The position numbers and the translations under genes are program-made. DNA of 64,000 nucleotides from Pseudomonas viridiflava (GTDB lineage: Bacteria > Pseudomonadota > Gammaproteobacteria > Pseudomonadales > Pseudomonadaceae): the NCBI RefSeq assembly GCF_900580675.1, contig NZ_UTBG01000212.1, positions 1 to 64,000 of the forward strand. The letters run 5' to 3'. Under the pieces are notes generated by a model that was given only the letters and a program-made list of their open reading frames with translations, was not told the origin of the DNA and did not search any database. This document shows positions 18,753 through 27,522 of this stretch, piece by piece. Every line of letters starts with the position of its first letter. Position 1 is the first letter of the stretch.

Positions 18753-20050
18753 GAAACCTTCTTCGAGGAATGCTTGTCGTTATTTGCTGTATGGCAGGGA
18801 TAGCGGCGGCAGATGAAAAGAACATCCTGGTCACCAGCGGTAGCGATCGGGCCACCCCGATCGCAGTCGTACCGTTTGGCTGGCAGGGCGGCAGCGTGCT
18901 GCCGGACGACATGGCCCAGATCGTCAGCGATGACCTGCGCAACTCCGGTTACTACGCGCCGATTCCAAAAGGCAACATGATCAGCCAGCCAAACCAGGCC
19001 AGCGAAGTTGTGTTCCGTGACTGGAAAGCCGTTGGCGCCCAGTACCTGATGGTCGGCAACATCACCCCGGCCGGCGGTCGCCTGCAGATCCAGTACACGT
19101 TGTTCAACGTGGCAACCGAGCAGCAGGTCTTGACCGGCAGCGTCTCGGGCACCGCCGAACAACTGCGGGACATGGCCCACTACATTTCCGACCAGTCGTT
19201 TGAAAAGCTCACCGGTATCAAGGGCGCTTTCTCGACACGTCTGCTTTATGTAACGGCTGAACGTTTCTCCGTAGACAACACTCGTTACACTTTGCAGCGT
19301 TCGGACTACGACGGTGCACGCGCAGTGACCTTGCTGCAATCGCGTGAACCTATTCTGTCGCCGCGCTTTGCGCCGGACGGCAAGCGTATTGCCTATGTGT
19401 CGTTCGAGCAGCGTCGCCCGCGTATTTTTGTGCAGCACATCGATACTGGCCGTCGTGAACAGATCACCAACTTCGAAGGCCTCAACGGCGCGCCAGCCTG
19501 GTCGCCGGACGGTTCGCGCCTGGCGTTCGTGCTGTCCAAGGACGGCAACCCGGATATCTACGTGATGAACATGGCTTCGCGCCAGATCAGCCGTGTTACC
19601 AGCGGCCCGGGCATCAATACCGAACCGTTCTGGGGTAAAGATGGTTCGACCATCTACTTCACCTCCGACCGTGGCGGCAAGCCACAGGTCTACAAGGCAA
19701 ATGTAAACGGCGGCAGCGCAGAACGCGTTACCTTTATTGGTAACTACAATGCCAATCCGAAGCTTTCGGCTGATGAAAAGACGTTGGTGATGATTCACCG
19801 TCAGGATGGTTTCACTAATTTCCGGGTTGCGGCCCAGGATTTGCAGCGTGGAACGGTAAAAATCCTCACAGATACCAACCTTGATGAGTCAGCTACTGTT
19901 GCGCCCAACGGCACCATGGTAATCTACGCCACCCGCCAGCAGGGCCGGGGAGTCTTGATGCTCGTGTCCATTAATGGACGCGTAAGGCTCCCGCTTCCTA
20001 CCGCACAAGGCGAAGTCAGAGAACCGTCCTGGTCCCCTTACCTGAACTGA
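18749..20050 (+). CDS. tolB: Tol-Pal system periplasmic beta-propeller TolB
   Basis: 433 residues from GTG 18749, overlapping the tolA stop by 4 bp. Signal peptide LLRGMLVVICCMAGIAAA, an N-terminal domain that binds TolA, then a six-bladed propeller with repeated SPDG-type blades (RFAPDGKRIAYVSFEQ, AWSPDGSRLAFVLS). It binds Pal. Confidence 0.97.
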   Translation: MRNLLRGMLVVICCMAGIAAADEKNILVTSGSDRATPIAVVPFGWQGGSVLPDDMAQIVSDDLRNSGYYAPIPKGNMISQPNQASEVVFRDWKAVGAQYLMVGNITPAGGRLQIQYTLFNVATEQQVLTGSVSGTAEQLRDMAHYISDQSFEKLTGIKGAFSTRLLYVTAERFSVDNTRYTLQRSDYDGARAVTLLQSREPILSPRFAPDGKRIAYVSFEQRRPRIFVQHIDTGRREQITNFEGLNGAPAWSPDGSRLAFVLSKDGNPDIYVMNMASRQISRVTSGPGINTEPFWGKDGSTIYFTSDRGGKPQVYKANVNGGSAERVTFIGNYNANPKLSADEKTLVMIHRQDGFTNFRVAAQDLQRGTVKILTDTNLDESATVAPNGTMVIYATRQQGRGVLMLVSINGRVRLPLPTAQGEVREPSWSPYLN

Positions 20051-20105
20051 CGCGGCGCTACAAAAAGAAGTACTTAACACACTGGGGTTCATTAGGAGTT
20101 TCACG

Positions 20106-20606
20106 ATGGAAATGCTGAAGTTTGGTAAGTTTGCTGCTCTGGCTCTGGCTCTGTCCGTAGCCGTAGGTTGCTCGTCCAAAGGCGGCGACAATGCCGGTGA
20201 AGGCGCAGCTGTTGATCCAAACGCTGGTTACGGCGCTAACACTGGTGCAGTTGACGGCTCCCTGAGCGAAGAAGCTGCTCTGCGCGCTATCACCACTTTC
20301 TACTTCGAATACGACAGTTCGGACCTGAAGCCAGAAGCCATGCGCGCTCTGGACGTTCACGCGAAGGACCTGAAAGCTAACGGCGCTCGCGTTGTTCTGG
20401 AAGGTAACACTGACGCCCGTGGTACTCGTGAGTACAACATGGCACTGGGCGAGCGTCGTGCGAAAGCCGTTCAGCGCTACCTGGTACTGCAAGGTGTTGC
20501 TCCAGGCCAACTGGAACTGGTTTCCTACGGTAAAGAGCGTCCAGTTGCCACCGGTAACGATGAGCAGTCCTGGGCTCAAAACCGTCGCGTCGAACTGCGT
20601 AAGTAA
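20106..20606 (+). CDS. pal: Peptidoglycan-associated lipoprotein Pal (OprL)
   Basis: 166 residues. A lipoprotein signal peptide with lipobox-like VAVGCSSKGG (Cys near residue 22) is followed by an OmpA-like domain: TFYFEYDSSDLKP, VVLEGNTDARGTREYNMALGERRA. It anchors the outer membrane to peptidoglycan (diaminopimelate binding) and is the Tol target. TTAGGAG precedes the ATG. Codon choice looks strongly biased (many GCT/CTG), consistent with high expression. Confidence 0.97.
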   Translation: MEMLKFGKFAALALALSVAVGCSSKGGDNAGEGAAVDPNAGYGANTGAVDGSLSEEAALRAITTFYFEYDSSDLKPEAMRALDVHAKDLKANGARVVLEGNTDARGTREYNMALGERRAKAVQRYLVLQGVAPGQLELVSYGKERPVATGNDEQSWAQNRRVELRK

Positions 20607-20612
20607 TTCGTC

Positions 20613-21443
20613 ATGCGAACGTGCCGTCGTGCTCTAACTGTATTGGCTCTCAGCTTCGCACCGCTTGCGGTGTGGGCTGCGGTTCCTGTGACTGATAGCA
20701 ACTCAGGCTATAACAATAGCGGGAGCAGCTATCCGCCAGCAGGTTATGGCACGAACGGCGCCTATGCTGGGGGGGCGGCTACGTCCGCCCCCTCGGCACA
20801 GGGCGAACTGTTCAACCAGCTGCAACGCATGCAGGATCAATTGTCGCAGCAACAAGGCACGATTGAAGTTCTGCAGAATCAAGTGAACCAGCTGAAGCAA
20901 GAAGGCCTGGAGCGATACCAGGATCTTGATCGACGTATAGGAACCGGTGTTACACCCGCCGCCACTCCTGATAATTCTTCTGCCGGTGGCGCGCCAAGTG
21001 CGGCCGCCGGTGGTGCAGCAGCAGGTGCGGCCGCCGCCGCGCCTGCCGCCAGCAGCGAACCGGGTGATCCGGCCAAGGAGAAGCTGTATTACGATGCAGC
21101 CTTTGACCTGATCAAAGCCAAGGATTTCGATAAGGCCAGCCAGGCATTTACCGCTTTCCTGCGCAAATACCCGAACAGCCAGTATGCGGGCAATGCTCAA
21201 TACTGGTTGGGTGAAGTCAACCTGGCCAAGGGTGACTTGCAGGGGGCAGGCCAGGCATTTGCCAAGGTCAGCCAGCTGTACCCCAAGCACGCCAAGGTGC
21301 CGGATTCGCTGTACAAACTCGCTGACGTAGAACGCCGCCTGGGTCATACCGACAAGGTAAAAGGCATTCTGCAGCAGGTGGTGGCCCAGTATCCGGGGAC
21401 ATCCGCTGCCCAGTTGGCCCAACGGGATTTGCAGCGCTTGTAA
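20613..21443 (+). CDS. cpoB: Cell division coordinator CpoB (YbgF)
   Basis: 276 residues. Signal peptide (LTVLALSFAPLAVWA), an N-terminal coiled coil (LFNQLQRMQDQLSQQQGTIE), a Gly/Ala-rich linker (about 110-150), and C-terminal TPR repeats (DAAFDLIKAKDFDKASQAF, AQYWLGEVNLAKGDLQGAGQ). It links PBP1b activity with Tol constriction. Six bp after pal and followed by a terminator, closing the operon. Confidence 0.95.
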   Translation: MRTCRRALTVLALSFAPLAVWAAVPVTDSNSGYNNSGSSYPPAGYGTNGAYAGGAATSAPSAQGELFNQLQRMQDQLSQQQGTIEVLQNQVNQLKQEGLERYQDLDRRIGTGVTPAATPDNSSAGGAPSAAAGGAAAGAAAAAPAASSEPGDPAKEKLYYDAAFDLIKAKDFDKASQAFTAFLRKYPNSQYAGNAQYWLGEVNLAKGDLQGAGQAFAKVSQLYPKHAKVPDSLYKLADVERRLGHTDKVKGILQQVVAQYPGTSAAQLAQRDLQRL

Positions 21444-21467
21444 GCGATGCAGCCCGTTTAGAAGAAA

Positions 21468-21490
21468 CCCGCGCCTGGCGCGGGTTTTTT
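21468..21490 (+). terminator. Terminator of the tol-pal operon
   Basis: Arms CCCGCG and CGCGGG with a 5-nt loop, then six T. Confidence 0.88.
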
Positions 21491-21607
21491 CGTTAGAATC
21501 CACGCCCTTTTATGAAACACGCTTTTTGGGGTCTACGCGTTGGCGGGGTTCCTTGAAGTGCCTGACGGAGGCGGACAGCCTGTTTAGCTGTTACGCCCGT
21601 GGCGACT

Positions 21608-22255
21608 ATGCAAGACACATTACGCATCACAGAAGTTTTTTACTCGTTGCAGGGTGAAACGCGAACCGCTGGCCTGCCCACAGTATTTGTGCGCCTGACC
21701 GGCTGCCCTTTGCGTTGCCAGTACTGTGACAGCGCCTACGCCTTCAGTGGCGGCACGGTGCGCACTCTCGAAGACATCCTCGAGCAGGTTGCCGGTTACC
21801 GGCCGCGCTACGTCTGCGTGACGGGCGGCGAGCCGCTGGCGCAACCCAATGCCATCCCCTTGCTCAAGCAGTTGTGCGATGCCGGTTACGAGGTCTCCCT
21901 GGAAACCAGCGGCGCCCTCGACATATCCGCAGTGGACCCGCGCGTAAGCCGCGTGGTCGACCTCAAGACCCCGGGTTCAAAGGAAGCGCATCGCAACCGC
22001 TATGAGAACATCGACCTGCTGACGGCCAACGACCAGGTCAAGTTCGTCATCTGTTCTCGTGAAGATTACGACTGGGCGAACTCCAAGCTGATCCAGTATG
22101 GCCTGGACCGCCGCGCAGGCGAGGTGTTGTTCTCGCCAAGCCACCACGACCTGAACGCACGCGACCTGGCCGATTGGGTGGTTGCTGACAACCTGCCGGT
22201 TCGCCTGCAATTGCAGTTGCATAAATACCTTTGGAACGACGAGCCAGGACGCTGA
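21608..22255 (+). CDS. queE: 7-carboxy-7-deazaguanine synthase QueE
   Basis: 215 residues. Radical SAM enzyme converting 6-carboxytetrahydropterin to 7-carboxy-7-deazaguanine in queuosine synthesis. The cluster motif is in LTGCPLRCQYCDSAYAF, spaced CxxxCxxC; VCVTGGEPLAQ binds SAM. ATG 21608 is preferred; GTG 21599 would add three residues. queC starts one base after its stop. Confidence 0.94.
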   Translation: MQDTLRITEVFYSLQGETRTAGLPTVFVRLTGCPLRCQYCDSAYAFSGGTVRTLEDILEQVAGYRPRYVCVTGGEPLAQPNAIPLLKQLCDAGYEVSLETSGALDISAVDPRVSRVVDLKTPGSKEAHRNRYENIDLLTANDQVKFVICSREDYDWANSKLIQYGLDRRAGEVLFSPSHHDLNARDLADWVVADNLPVRLQLQLHKYLWNDEPGR

Positions 22256-22256
22256 T

Positions 22257-22946
22257 ATGACTGAGCAAACGATTGATCAAAAACGCGCTGTAATCCTGTT
22301 GTCCGGTGGCCTGGACTCCGCCACCGTGGTGGCCATGGCGCAGGCTGACGGTTACACCTGCTACACCATGAGCTTCGACTACGGCCAGCGCCATCGCGCC
22401 GAGCTGAACGCCGCTGCCCGCGTCGCGCGTGAGATGGGCGTGGCCGAACACAAGGTGATTGGCCTGAACCTCAACGGCATCGGCGGCTCGGCCCTGACCG
22501 ACAGCAGCATCGATGTGCCGGAGGCACCGAGTGAAGGCATTCCGGTGACCTACGTGCCAGCACGCAACACCGTGTTCCTGTCCCTGGCCCTGGGCTGGGC
22601 TGAAGTGCTGAATGCCCGCGATATCTTTATTGGCGTCAACGCGGTGGATTATTCCGGCTACCCGGACTGCCGCCCGGAGTTCGTCGAGTCGTTCGAACGC
22701 ATGGCCAACCTGGCAACCAAAGCCGGTGTAGAAGGTGAGGGCTTCCGTATCCTGGCGCCGCTGCAAAACCTGAGCAAAGCCGATATCGTGAAGGCTGGCG
22801 TAGGACTGGGCGTCGATTATTCGCTGACTGTTTCCTGCTACCAGGCAGACGATGAAGGCCGTGCCTGTGGCAAATGCGACAGCTGCAGACTGCGTGCAGA
22901 AGGCTTCCAGGCGGCCGGAATTGCTGACCCAACGCGTTATTTCTGA
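22257..22946 (+). CDS. queC: 7-cyano-7-deazaguanine synthase QueC
   Basis: 229 residues. ATP-dependent conversion of 7-carboxy-7-deazaguanine to preQ0. PP-loop VILLSGGLDSAT near residue 12 and zinc-binding cysteines in SCYQADDEGRACGKCDSCR at the C-terminus. The upstream in-frame extension overlaps queE and is rejected. Confidence 0.96.
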   Translation: MTEQTIDQKRAVILLSGGLDSATVVAMAQADGYTCYTMSFDYGQRHRAELNAAARVAREMGVAEHKVIGLNLNGIGGSALTDSSIDVPEAPSEGIPVTYVPARNTVFLSLALGWAEVLNARDIFIGVNAVDYSGYPDCRPEFVESFERMANLATKAGVEGEGFRILAPLQNLSKADIVKAGVGLGVDYSLTVSCYQADDEGRACGKCDSCRLRAEGFQAAGIADPTRYF

Positions 22947-22964
22947 TTTATTTCAAATAAGGTG

Positions 22965-22992
22965 TTGAATAATCCTTAGAAATCAGTATTAT
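22965..22992 (+). promoter_or_regulatory. Sigma-70-type promoter for tRNA-Lys
   Basis: TTGAAT and TATTAT separated by 16 bp, with the tRNA beginning 18 bp after the -10 element. Confidence 0.65.
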
Positions 22993-23009
22993 ACGCGCCA
23001 CCACACAGC

Positions 23010-23085
23010 GGGTCGTTAGCTCAGTTGGTAGAGCAGTTGGCTTTTAACCAATTGGTCGTAGGTTCGAATCCCACACGACCCACCA
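23010..23085 (+). tRNA. tRNA-Lys (anticodon TTT)
   Basis: A 76-nt cloverleaf with encoded CCA. Acceptor stem GGGTCGT pairs with ACGACCC, the T loop reads TTCGAAT, and anticodon TTT lies at 23043-23045 in the loop CTTTTAA. Confidence 0.98.
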
Positions 23086-23100
23086 TTTTTGGCGGTTTAG

Positions 23101-23145
23101 AAAATCCGGAAGGCCCACGCAAGTGAGGATTTCCGGGTTTTTTTT
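23101..23145 (+). terminator. Terminator after tRNA-Lys
   Basis: AAAATCCGGAA pairs with TTCCGGGTTTT (one T-G wobble) around a 19-nt loop, then a long T tract. Confidence 0.75.
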
Positions 23146-23342
23146 TGCCTGTAATAATCTCGCCTCTCTAGATGCTCTCCATACATCCCTTCCCAATACA
23201 TTCGCGCGGATTACTTGCCGCCGAACACCTTATTCCTGTGACCGTGGCACTGTCCCTTCGGTATTGATTCCGACGGTTAGCCTGTCAATCCATTGGGGCC
23301 TTGGTTAAATTGGAGGCTATTCACTTAAAGACAGGGACCGTC

Positions 23343-24917
23343 ATGAATACGCTTTTGCCTATCAGTTCCGCCAATACCCTGGGTATCCGGCCGGCAGAAA
23401 CCTCGCCTGTTACTTTGCTGCAGGACCCTGACACTACTGCTAGCCGACCCTCTTCGGTCGTCAGCTTGGGCAACGTGGTGTCCGACACACTTTCCGAAAC
23501 CTATTCGCGCCGTGGGCAACTGCCCGGTCAAGAGATCGTGCGTGCCTGGGAAGGCGACAGCCAGGACACCCTCAGCAGGGCAATCAACACCAACTTCAAT
23601 TCGCTCTCCACGGCCAACCGTTTTATTGGCCTGGGCGCGAGCCTGGTGGAACAGTTCGCCAAGGGCGGTACGAACATTTCCCAGTCGGTGCTTTATGCAA
23701 GCGCTGAACGGGCGGAAAACACCGGTGAGATCAAAACGGACCAGAGCCTGCTGCACAGCAAGGCCGACAACCTGGTCAGCCTCAGCATCAAGACGGCGAG
23801 TGGCAAGACCGTGACCTTCAGCCTGTCCAGTCAGAATGATGGGTTAGGCGTACAGGCGACGGTGGAGGGCGGCACGCTGACCGATGCCGAACTCAAGGCA
23901 GTCGGCCAGTTGGGCAATGCCTTCCAGGCTGCGGTGGATGGGCTGACTGCCTTACCGCCCAAGCTTGATCTGGGCAAGCTGACCCAGTTCGACAGCAAGC
24001 TATTGGCCTCCATCGACCTCAGCGCCAAGCTCAAGACGCTGGAGGGGCCTGACCAGACGTTGGCCTACCATGCCGACAGCCAGAGCCGCACCACCCGCCT
24101 GGCTGGCCCGAGCGGTGAACTGAGCCTGGCCGTGGATCTGAAAAACCAGGCAATCCTGGGCAATGCCCAGCAACAGGCCAAGGCGCTGAAAAGCTACCTT
24201 GCTCAGTTTGACCGGGTGCAGGAGCGTGGCAATGCCAAAGCCGATTTGATGACGATGTTCAAGGACGCGTTCAGCGCCATGAACAGTAATTATCCACAGG
24301 GCGTCAGCGTGCCTGAGGCGCTGACCCGCAACCCAACGGACCAGGGGCTATTCACTGGCCTGGCGGACTTCAAGGCGTCGATCAAACAGGCGGCCGAATC
24401 GTCCAACCCGATGCGCCCGTCTGAAGTCGATAGCCTCGCCTATAACGTGTCGCAAAAGACCCGCGTCACTGGCAATGGCGTGCTGGACCGCGGCGTCACC
24501 CAGGACCAGCAATCAAGCCTCTCTGCCAGCTTCCATAAGGCCCTCAATGGTGCAAAATCGCCGGCCTTGGGCCGCGATGTCGAATCGCAGAATTATCTCT
24601 ACGTGCAAGTGCAGGACACCGCCAGCAGCTCGGCGAACCTGGCTTACAAGGATGGCCTGTTGACTCACGCCTCTGTGTCCCAGGAGGCCAGCCAGAACAC
24701 CCACACGCAGAAATACGTGATGGGCAAGTTGGTAGACGAGACCGTCGTGCCGAAAGAGTCCTCGGTCAAGCGCGACTATTTGGTACTGCTGGAATACGCG
24801 GCCAAGGAAAGCAGGAAGTCCAAGGATGGGCAGGAGGAATCAACCTTGAAGGACGCCCTTGCGAAGATGCATGCGTCGGTGATGTTGCAGGAAGATCCTT
24901 CGGCGCTGTTGCGTTGA
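23343..24917 (+). CDS. Uncharacterised 524-residue protein
   Basis: I do not recognise a functional family. The protein starts MNTLLPISSANTLGI at 23343 with AGGGA 6-7 nt upstream. It has no signal peptide or membrane helix, is rich in Ser, Ala, Lys and Gln, and has few cysteines. The middle (about 150-300) alternates short beta-like segments (TASGKTVTFSLSSQNDG) with helices; the C-terminal third looks helical and charged. Similar proteins are scattered in Pseudomonas, sometimes with misleading enzyme names. It stands alone between tRNA-Lys and nadA. The lack of a signal peptide with many Q/S/N residues would be compatible with a secreted or structural protein, but that is speculation. Confidence 0.85.
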   Translation: MNTLLPISSANTLGIRPAETSPVTLLQDPDTTASRPSSVVSLGNVVSDTLSETYSRRGQLPGQEIVRAWEGDSQDTLSRAINTNFNSLSTANRFIGLGASLVEQFAKGGTNISQSVLYASAERAENTGEIKTDQSLLHSKADNLVSLSIKTASGKTVTFSLSSQNDGLGVQATVEGGTLTDAELKAVGQLGNAFQAAVDGLTALPPKLDLGKLTQFDSKLLASIDLSAKLKTLEGPDQTLAYHADSQSRTTRLAGPSGELSLAVDLKNQAILGNAQQQAKALKSYLAQFDRVQERGNAKADLMTMFKDAFSAMNSNYPQGVSVPEALTRNPTDQGLFTGLADFKASIKQAAESSNPMRPSEVDSLAYNVSQKTRVTGNGVLDRGVTQDQQSSLSASFHKALNGAKSPALGRDVESQNYLYVQVQDTASSSANLAYKDGLLTHASVSQEASQNTHTQKYVMGKLVDETVVPKESSVKRDYLVLLEYAAKESRKSKDGQEESTLKDALAKMHASVMLQEDPSALLR

Positions 24918-24922
24918 CCCTT

Positions 24923-24952
24923 CTGCAGGAGTCGGCCTGCCGGCTCCTGCAG
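24923..24952. terminator. Strong hairpin after the 524-residue gene
   Basis: CTGCAGGAGTCGG pairs with CCGGCTCCTGCAG (one wobble) around CCTG. No T tract follows, so it may stabilise or partly terminate the transcript. Confidence 0.55.
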
Positions 24953-25138
24953 AGCGTGTTATGCCCTGTCCCCATTTCCGCCCCAGATTAGGCTTTTGAA
25001 TCGATTCGATATTCTGTAGCCTTGCGCAGCTTCACCCGTGCTTGATGACACAATCACTTCGTCCGGCGGCGCCCGAAAGGCTCCAGAGCCGGTGGTACAC
25101 TCGACTTTCGCGCAACGGCGCCTGCAGGTCTTGCGAAC

Positions 25139-26197
25139 ATGACGCAAATTTCCGAACGCCTACTGGTTCAAGCCCACCTCGACGCCAAGCAGCCCAAGGC
25201 CCTCAGCGCCGAGGAAGAGGCGAGCCTGCGTGCCGCCATCGCCGCCGAGCTTAAGGCTCAAGATGCGGTGCTGGTTGCCCACTTCTATTGTGACCCGGTG
25301 ATTCAGGCCCTGGCCGAAGAAACCGGTGGCTGTGTGTCCGACTCCCTGGAAATGGCGCGCTTCGGCGCGGCCCACCCGGCCAAGACCGTACTGGTCGCCG
25401 GCGTGCGTTTCATGGGCGAGACCGCGAAAATCCTTACGCCTGAAAAACGCATCCTGATGCCGACCCTGGAAGCCACGTGCTCCCTGGACCTGGGTTGCCC
25501 GGTGGATGAGTTTTCAGCGTTTTGCGATCAACATCCCGAACGCACCGTAGTGGTTTACGCCAACACTTCGGCAGCGGTCAAAGCCCGCGCCGATTGGGTG
25601 GTGACCTCCAGCTGTGCGCTGGAAATCGTCGAAAGCCTGATGGACAACGGCGAAACGATTATCTGGGGCCCGGACAAACACCTGGGCACTTATATCCAGC
25701 GCCAGACCGGTGCCGACATGCTGCTGTGGGACGGTGCCTGCATCGTCCACGAAGAGTTCAAGTCCAAGCAGCTGGAGGACATGAAGGCGCTGTACCCGGA
25801 CGCAGCGATCCTGGTGCACCCGGAGTCGCCGACGGCAGTGATCGAGTTGGCGGACGCGGTGGGCTCTACCAGCCAACTGATTGCCGCAGCGCAGCGTTTG
25901 CCGAACAAGACCTTTATCGTGGCGACTGACCGCGGCATTTTCTACAAGATGCAGCAGCTGTGCCCGGACAAGGTCTTTGTCGAGGCGCCTACGGCCGGCA
26001 ATGGCGCGGCATGCCGCAGTTGCGCGCATTGCCCGTGGATGGCGATGAATACCCTTGAGCGTACGCTGCAGTGCCTGCGAGAGGGCAGCAACGAGATCTT
26101 CGTCGAGCCTTCGGTGATCCCACAAGCGGTGCGCCCGCTCAAACGCATGCTGGATTTCACCCAGGCTGCGCGCCTGAAACTGGCCGGCAACGCCTGA
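25139..26197 (+). CDS. nadA: Quinolinate synthase NadA
   Basis: 352 residues. Condenses iminoaspartate with dihydroxyacetone phosphate to quinolinate in NAD synthesis, using a [4Fe-4S] cluster. The motif VLVAHFYCDPVIQALAEE, cysteines in LEATCSLDLGCPVDEF, and the late cysteine motif AACRSCAHCPWM are typical of NadA. It appears monocistronic, followed by a REPIN. Confidence 0.97.
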   Translation: MTQISERLLVQAHLDAKQPKALSAEEEASLRAAIAAELKAQDAVLVAHFYCDPVIQALAEETGGCVSDSLEMARFGAAHPAKTVLVAGVRFMGETAKILTPEKRILMPTLEATCSLDLGCPVDEFSAFCDQHPERTVVVYANTSAAVKARADWVVTSSCALEIVESLMDNGETIIWGPDKHLGTYIQRQTGADMLLWDGACIVHEEFKSKQLEDMKALYPDAAILVHPESPTAVIELADAVGSTSQLIAAAQRLPNKTFIVATDRGIFYKMQQLCPDKVFVEAPTAGNGAACRSCAHCPWMAMNTLERTLQCLREGSNEIFVEPSVIPQAVRPLKRMLDFTQAARLKLAGNA

Positions 26198-26220
26198 TCC
26201 AGGGCTGTCCCGGCCAAAAA

Positions 26221-26310
26221 TGTGGGAGCGGGCTTGCTCGCGAATGCAGTGTCTCAGTCGATACACCTGGTGACTGAACCACCGCATTCGCGAGCAAGCC
26301 CGCTCCCACA
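26221..26310. repeat. REPIN-like inverted repeat (GCGGGCTTGCTCGCGA type)
   Basis: 90-bp imperfect palindrome bounded by TGTGGGAGCGGGCTTGCTCG and its complement, between convergent nadA and the RDD gene. Confidence 0.92.
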
Positions 26311-26334
26311 TTTATATCTCCACACTTTCAGTGG

Positions 26335-26823
26335 TTATTTCTTCTGCTTCGGGATCCGCACCAGCTGTGTGTCGGAGTAGATGTCATGCCAGCTGCGTTT
26401 CTGTTTATCAATCAACGACCAGATAAACCCCAGCCCCACGCACAACCACGACGCAATCGACACCACAAACCGTAATAGCGCCTGCCACAGGCTGATCCGC
26501 GAGCCATCGGCGTTCTGCACCCGCACGCCCCACACCTGCATGCCCAGCGTCTGCCCCGAATGCGTCCAGAACTTGGCAAAAAAACCAAACAACACGAAAA
26601 ACAAAATCGTCGACAACAACGGGTCACCGTCCAGCGCGCCGGACTCGGTGAGCGTGCGCATCCTGGCTTCGCCGATAAACGCCATCCACACCAGCTTGTA
26701 GATAAACGCCGTGACGATCAGCAGCGCGGTGCACAACAGGAAGTCATAGAACATCGCTGCCAGGCGACGGCCCAGGCCGACGGCGGGAAACTCGCCTTGG
26801 GGGCTCAGCAAGGGTTTGGGCAT
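26335..26823 (-). CDS. RDD family integral membrane protein
   Basis: 162 residues. Opens with LGRRLAAMFYDFLLCTALL, the Arg-Asp-type motif that names the RDD family, and has about three to four hydrophobic helices, with TLGMQVWGVRVQNADG between. Role unknown; some members act in ion transport. It is downstream of, but separated by a terminator from, the CspA-type gene. Confidence 0.88.
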   Translation of the reverse strand: MPKPLLSPQGEFPAVGLGRRLAAMFYDFLLCTALLIVTAFIYKLVWMAFIGEARMRTLTESGALDGDPLLSTILFFVLFGFFAKFWTHSGQTLGMQVWGVRVQNADGSRISLWQALLRFVVSIASWLCVGLGFIWSLIDKQKRSWHDIYSDTQLVRIPKQKK

Positions 26824-26876
26824 GGCAGGGCTCTCGGCAGGAAAAAAGCCATTCTACGAACAAACGCGCATAAAAA

Positions 26877-26905
26877 AGCCCCTCATGTCATATCAGGGGC
26901 TTTTT
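26877..26905 (-). terminator. Terminator after the CspA-type gene
   Basis: AGCCCCT pairs with AGGGGCT, flanked by A and T tracts on both sides. On the minus strand it follows the cold-shock gene by about 15 bp. Confidence 0.85.
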
Positions 26906-26917
26906 GTCGCAGCAGGA

Positions 26918-27130
26918 TCAACCTTCTGCTTGTACCTCGTCAGCCTGCATGCCTTTCTGGCCTTGCACAGCAACGAACGTCACTTTCTGGCCTTCTTTCA
27001 GGCTCTTGAAGCCGTTGCCCTGAATAGCGCGGAAATGCACGAACAGATCCGGACCGCTTTCTGGCGTGATAAAACCAAACCCTTTCTCGTCGTTAAACCA
27101 CTTGACGGTACCGCTCTGACGTTCAGCCAT
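26918..27130 (-). CDS. CspA-type cold-shock protein
   Basis: 70 residues, a single cold-shock domain. GTVKWFNDEKGFGFI (RNP1) and DLFVHFRAIQ (RNP2) are intact. RNA chaperone binding single-stranded nucleic acid. AAGGAAA upstream of the ATG acts as ribosome-binding site. The long upstream region may give a structured 5' leader, usual for cold-induced members. Confidence 0.96.
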   Translation of the reverse strand: MAERQSGTVKWFNDEKGFGFITPESGPDLFVHFRAIQGNGFKSLKEGQKVTFVAVQGQKGMQADEVQAEG

Positions 27131-27522
27131 TTTCTTATTTCCTTGACGCTAAAAATTAATGACAGCCCCTTTCACATGAAAGAGTACTGGGCTGGGTTGC
27201 AGGAAAGTAAGAGACGTCGAACGGGTTGTAGCACAACTACTTCAGCTACTGCCCAGGTCCAGGTTCCAAGCGACCCATGCAAACACAGTGGGCAAACTCT
27301 ACGACAACTAATAGCGAAAAAACAAGCCCTGCGCGAAGCCTCGGTTTTGCTCGGTTCTATTGCACTTGGCTCACTATTTGGGATCCGCCTTATTCGATAG
27401 AGTTGGTCACTTGTTATAGGTTAATCGTTTAAACAATGACTATCGTGAGTGCACTGTTTTATGGCGGTTGCGTTACAGTTTAGTGCACGTAACGCAACCG
27501 CGTTACTTATAGGAACAGTTAT
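27131..27522. other. 392-bp region between csp and gcvT
   Basis: No gene seen. It should hold the csp promoter and leader. The only strong structure is the inverted repeat at 27465-27500. Confidence 0.5.
27465..27500. repeat. Perfect 12-bp inverted repeat downstream of gcvT
   Basis: CGGTTGCGTTAC (27465-27476) and GTAACGCAACCG (27489-27500) enclose a 12-nt loop; an extra CGTTAC follows directly. It lies 23 bp past the gcvT stop. There is no T tract on the minus strand, so it is either an atypical terminator or a protein-binding dyad for the csp promoter. Confidence 0.7.

Noticed and set aside
21491..21607. preQ1 riboswitch before queE
   Set aside because: No recognisable preQ1 aptamer pseudoknot or A-rich tail could be identified by eye.
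23010..23342. Integration site of a genomic island at tRNA-Lys
   Set aside because: No integrase and no second copy of the tRNA 3' end in the window.
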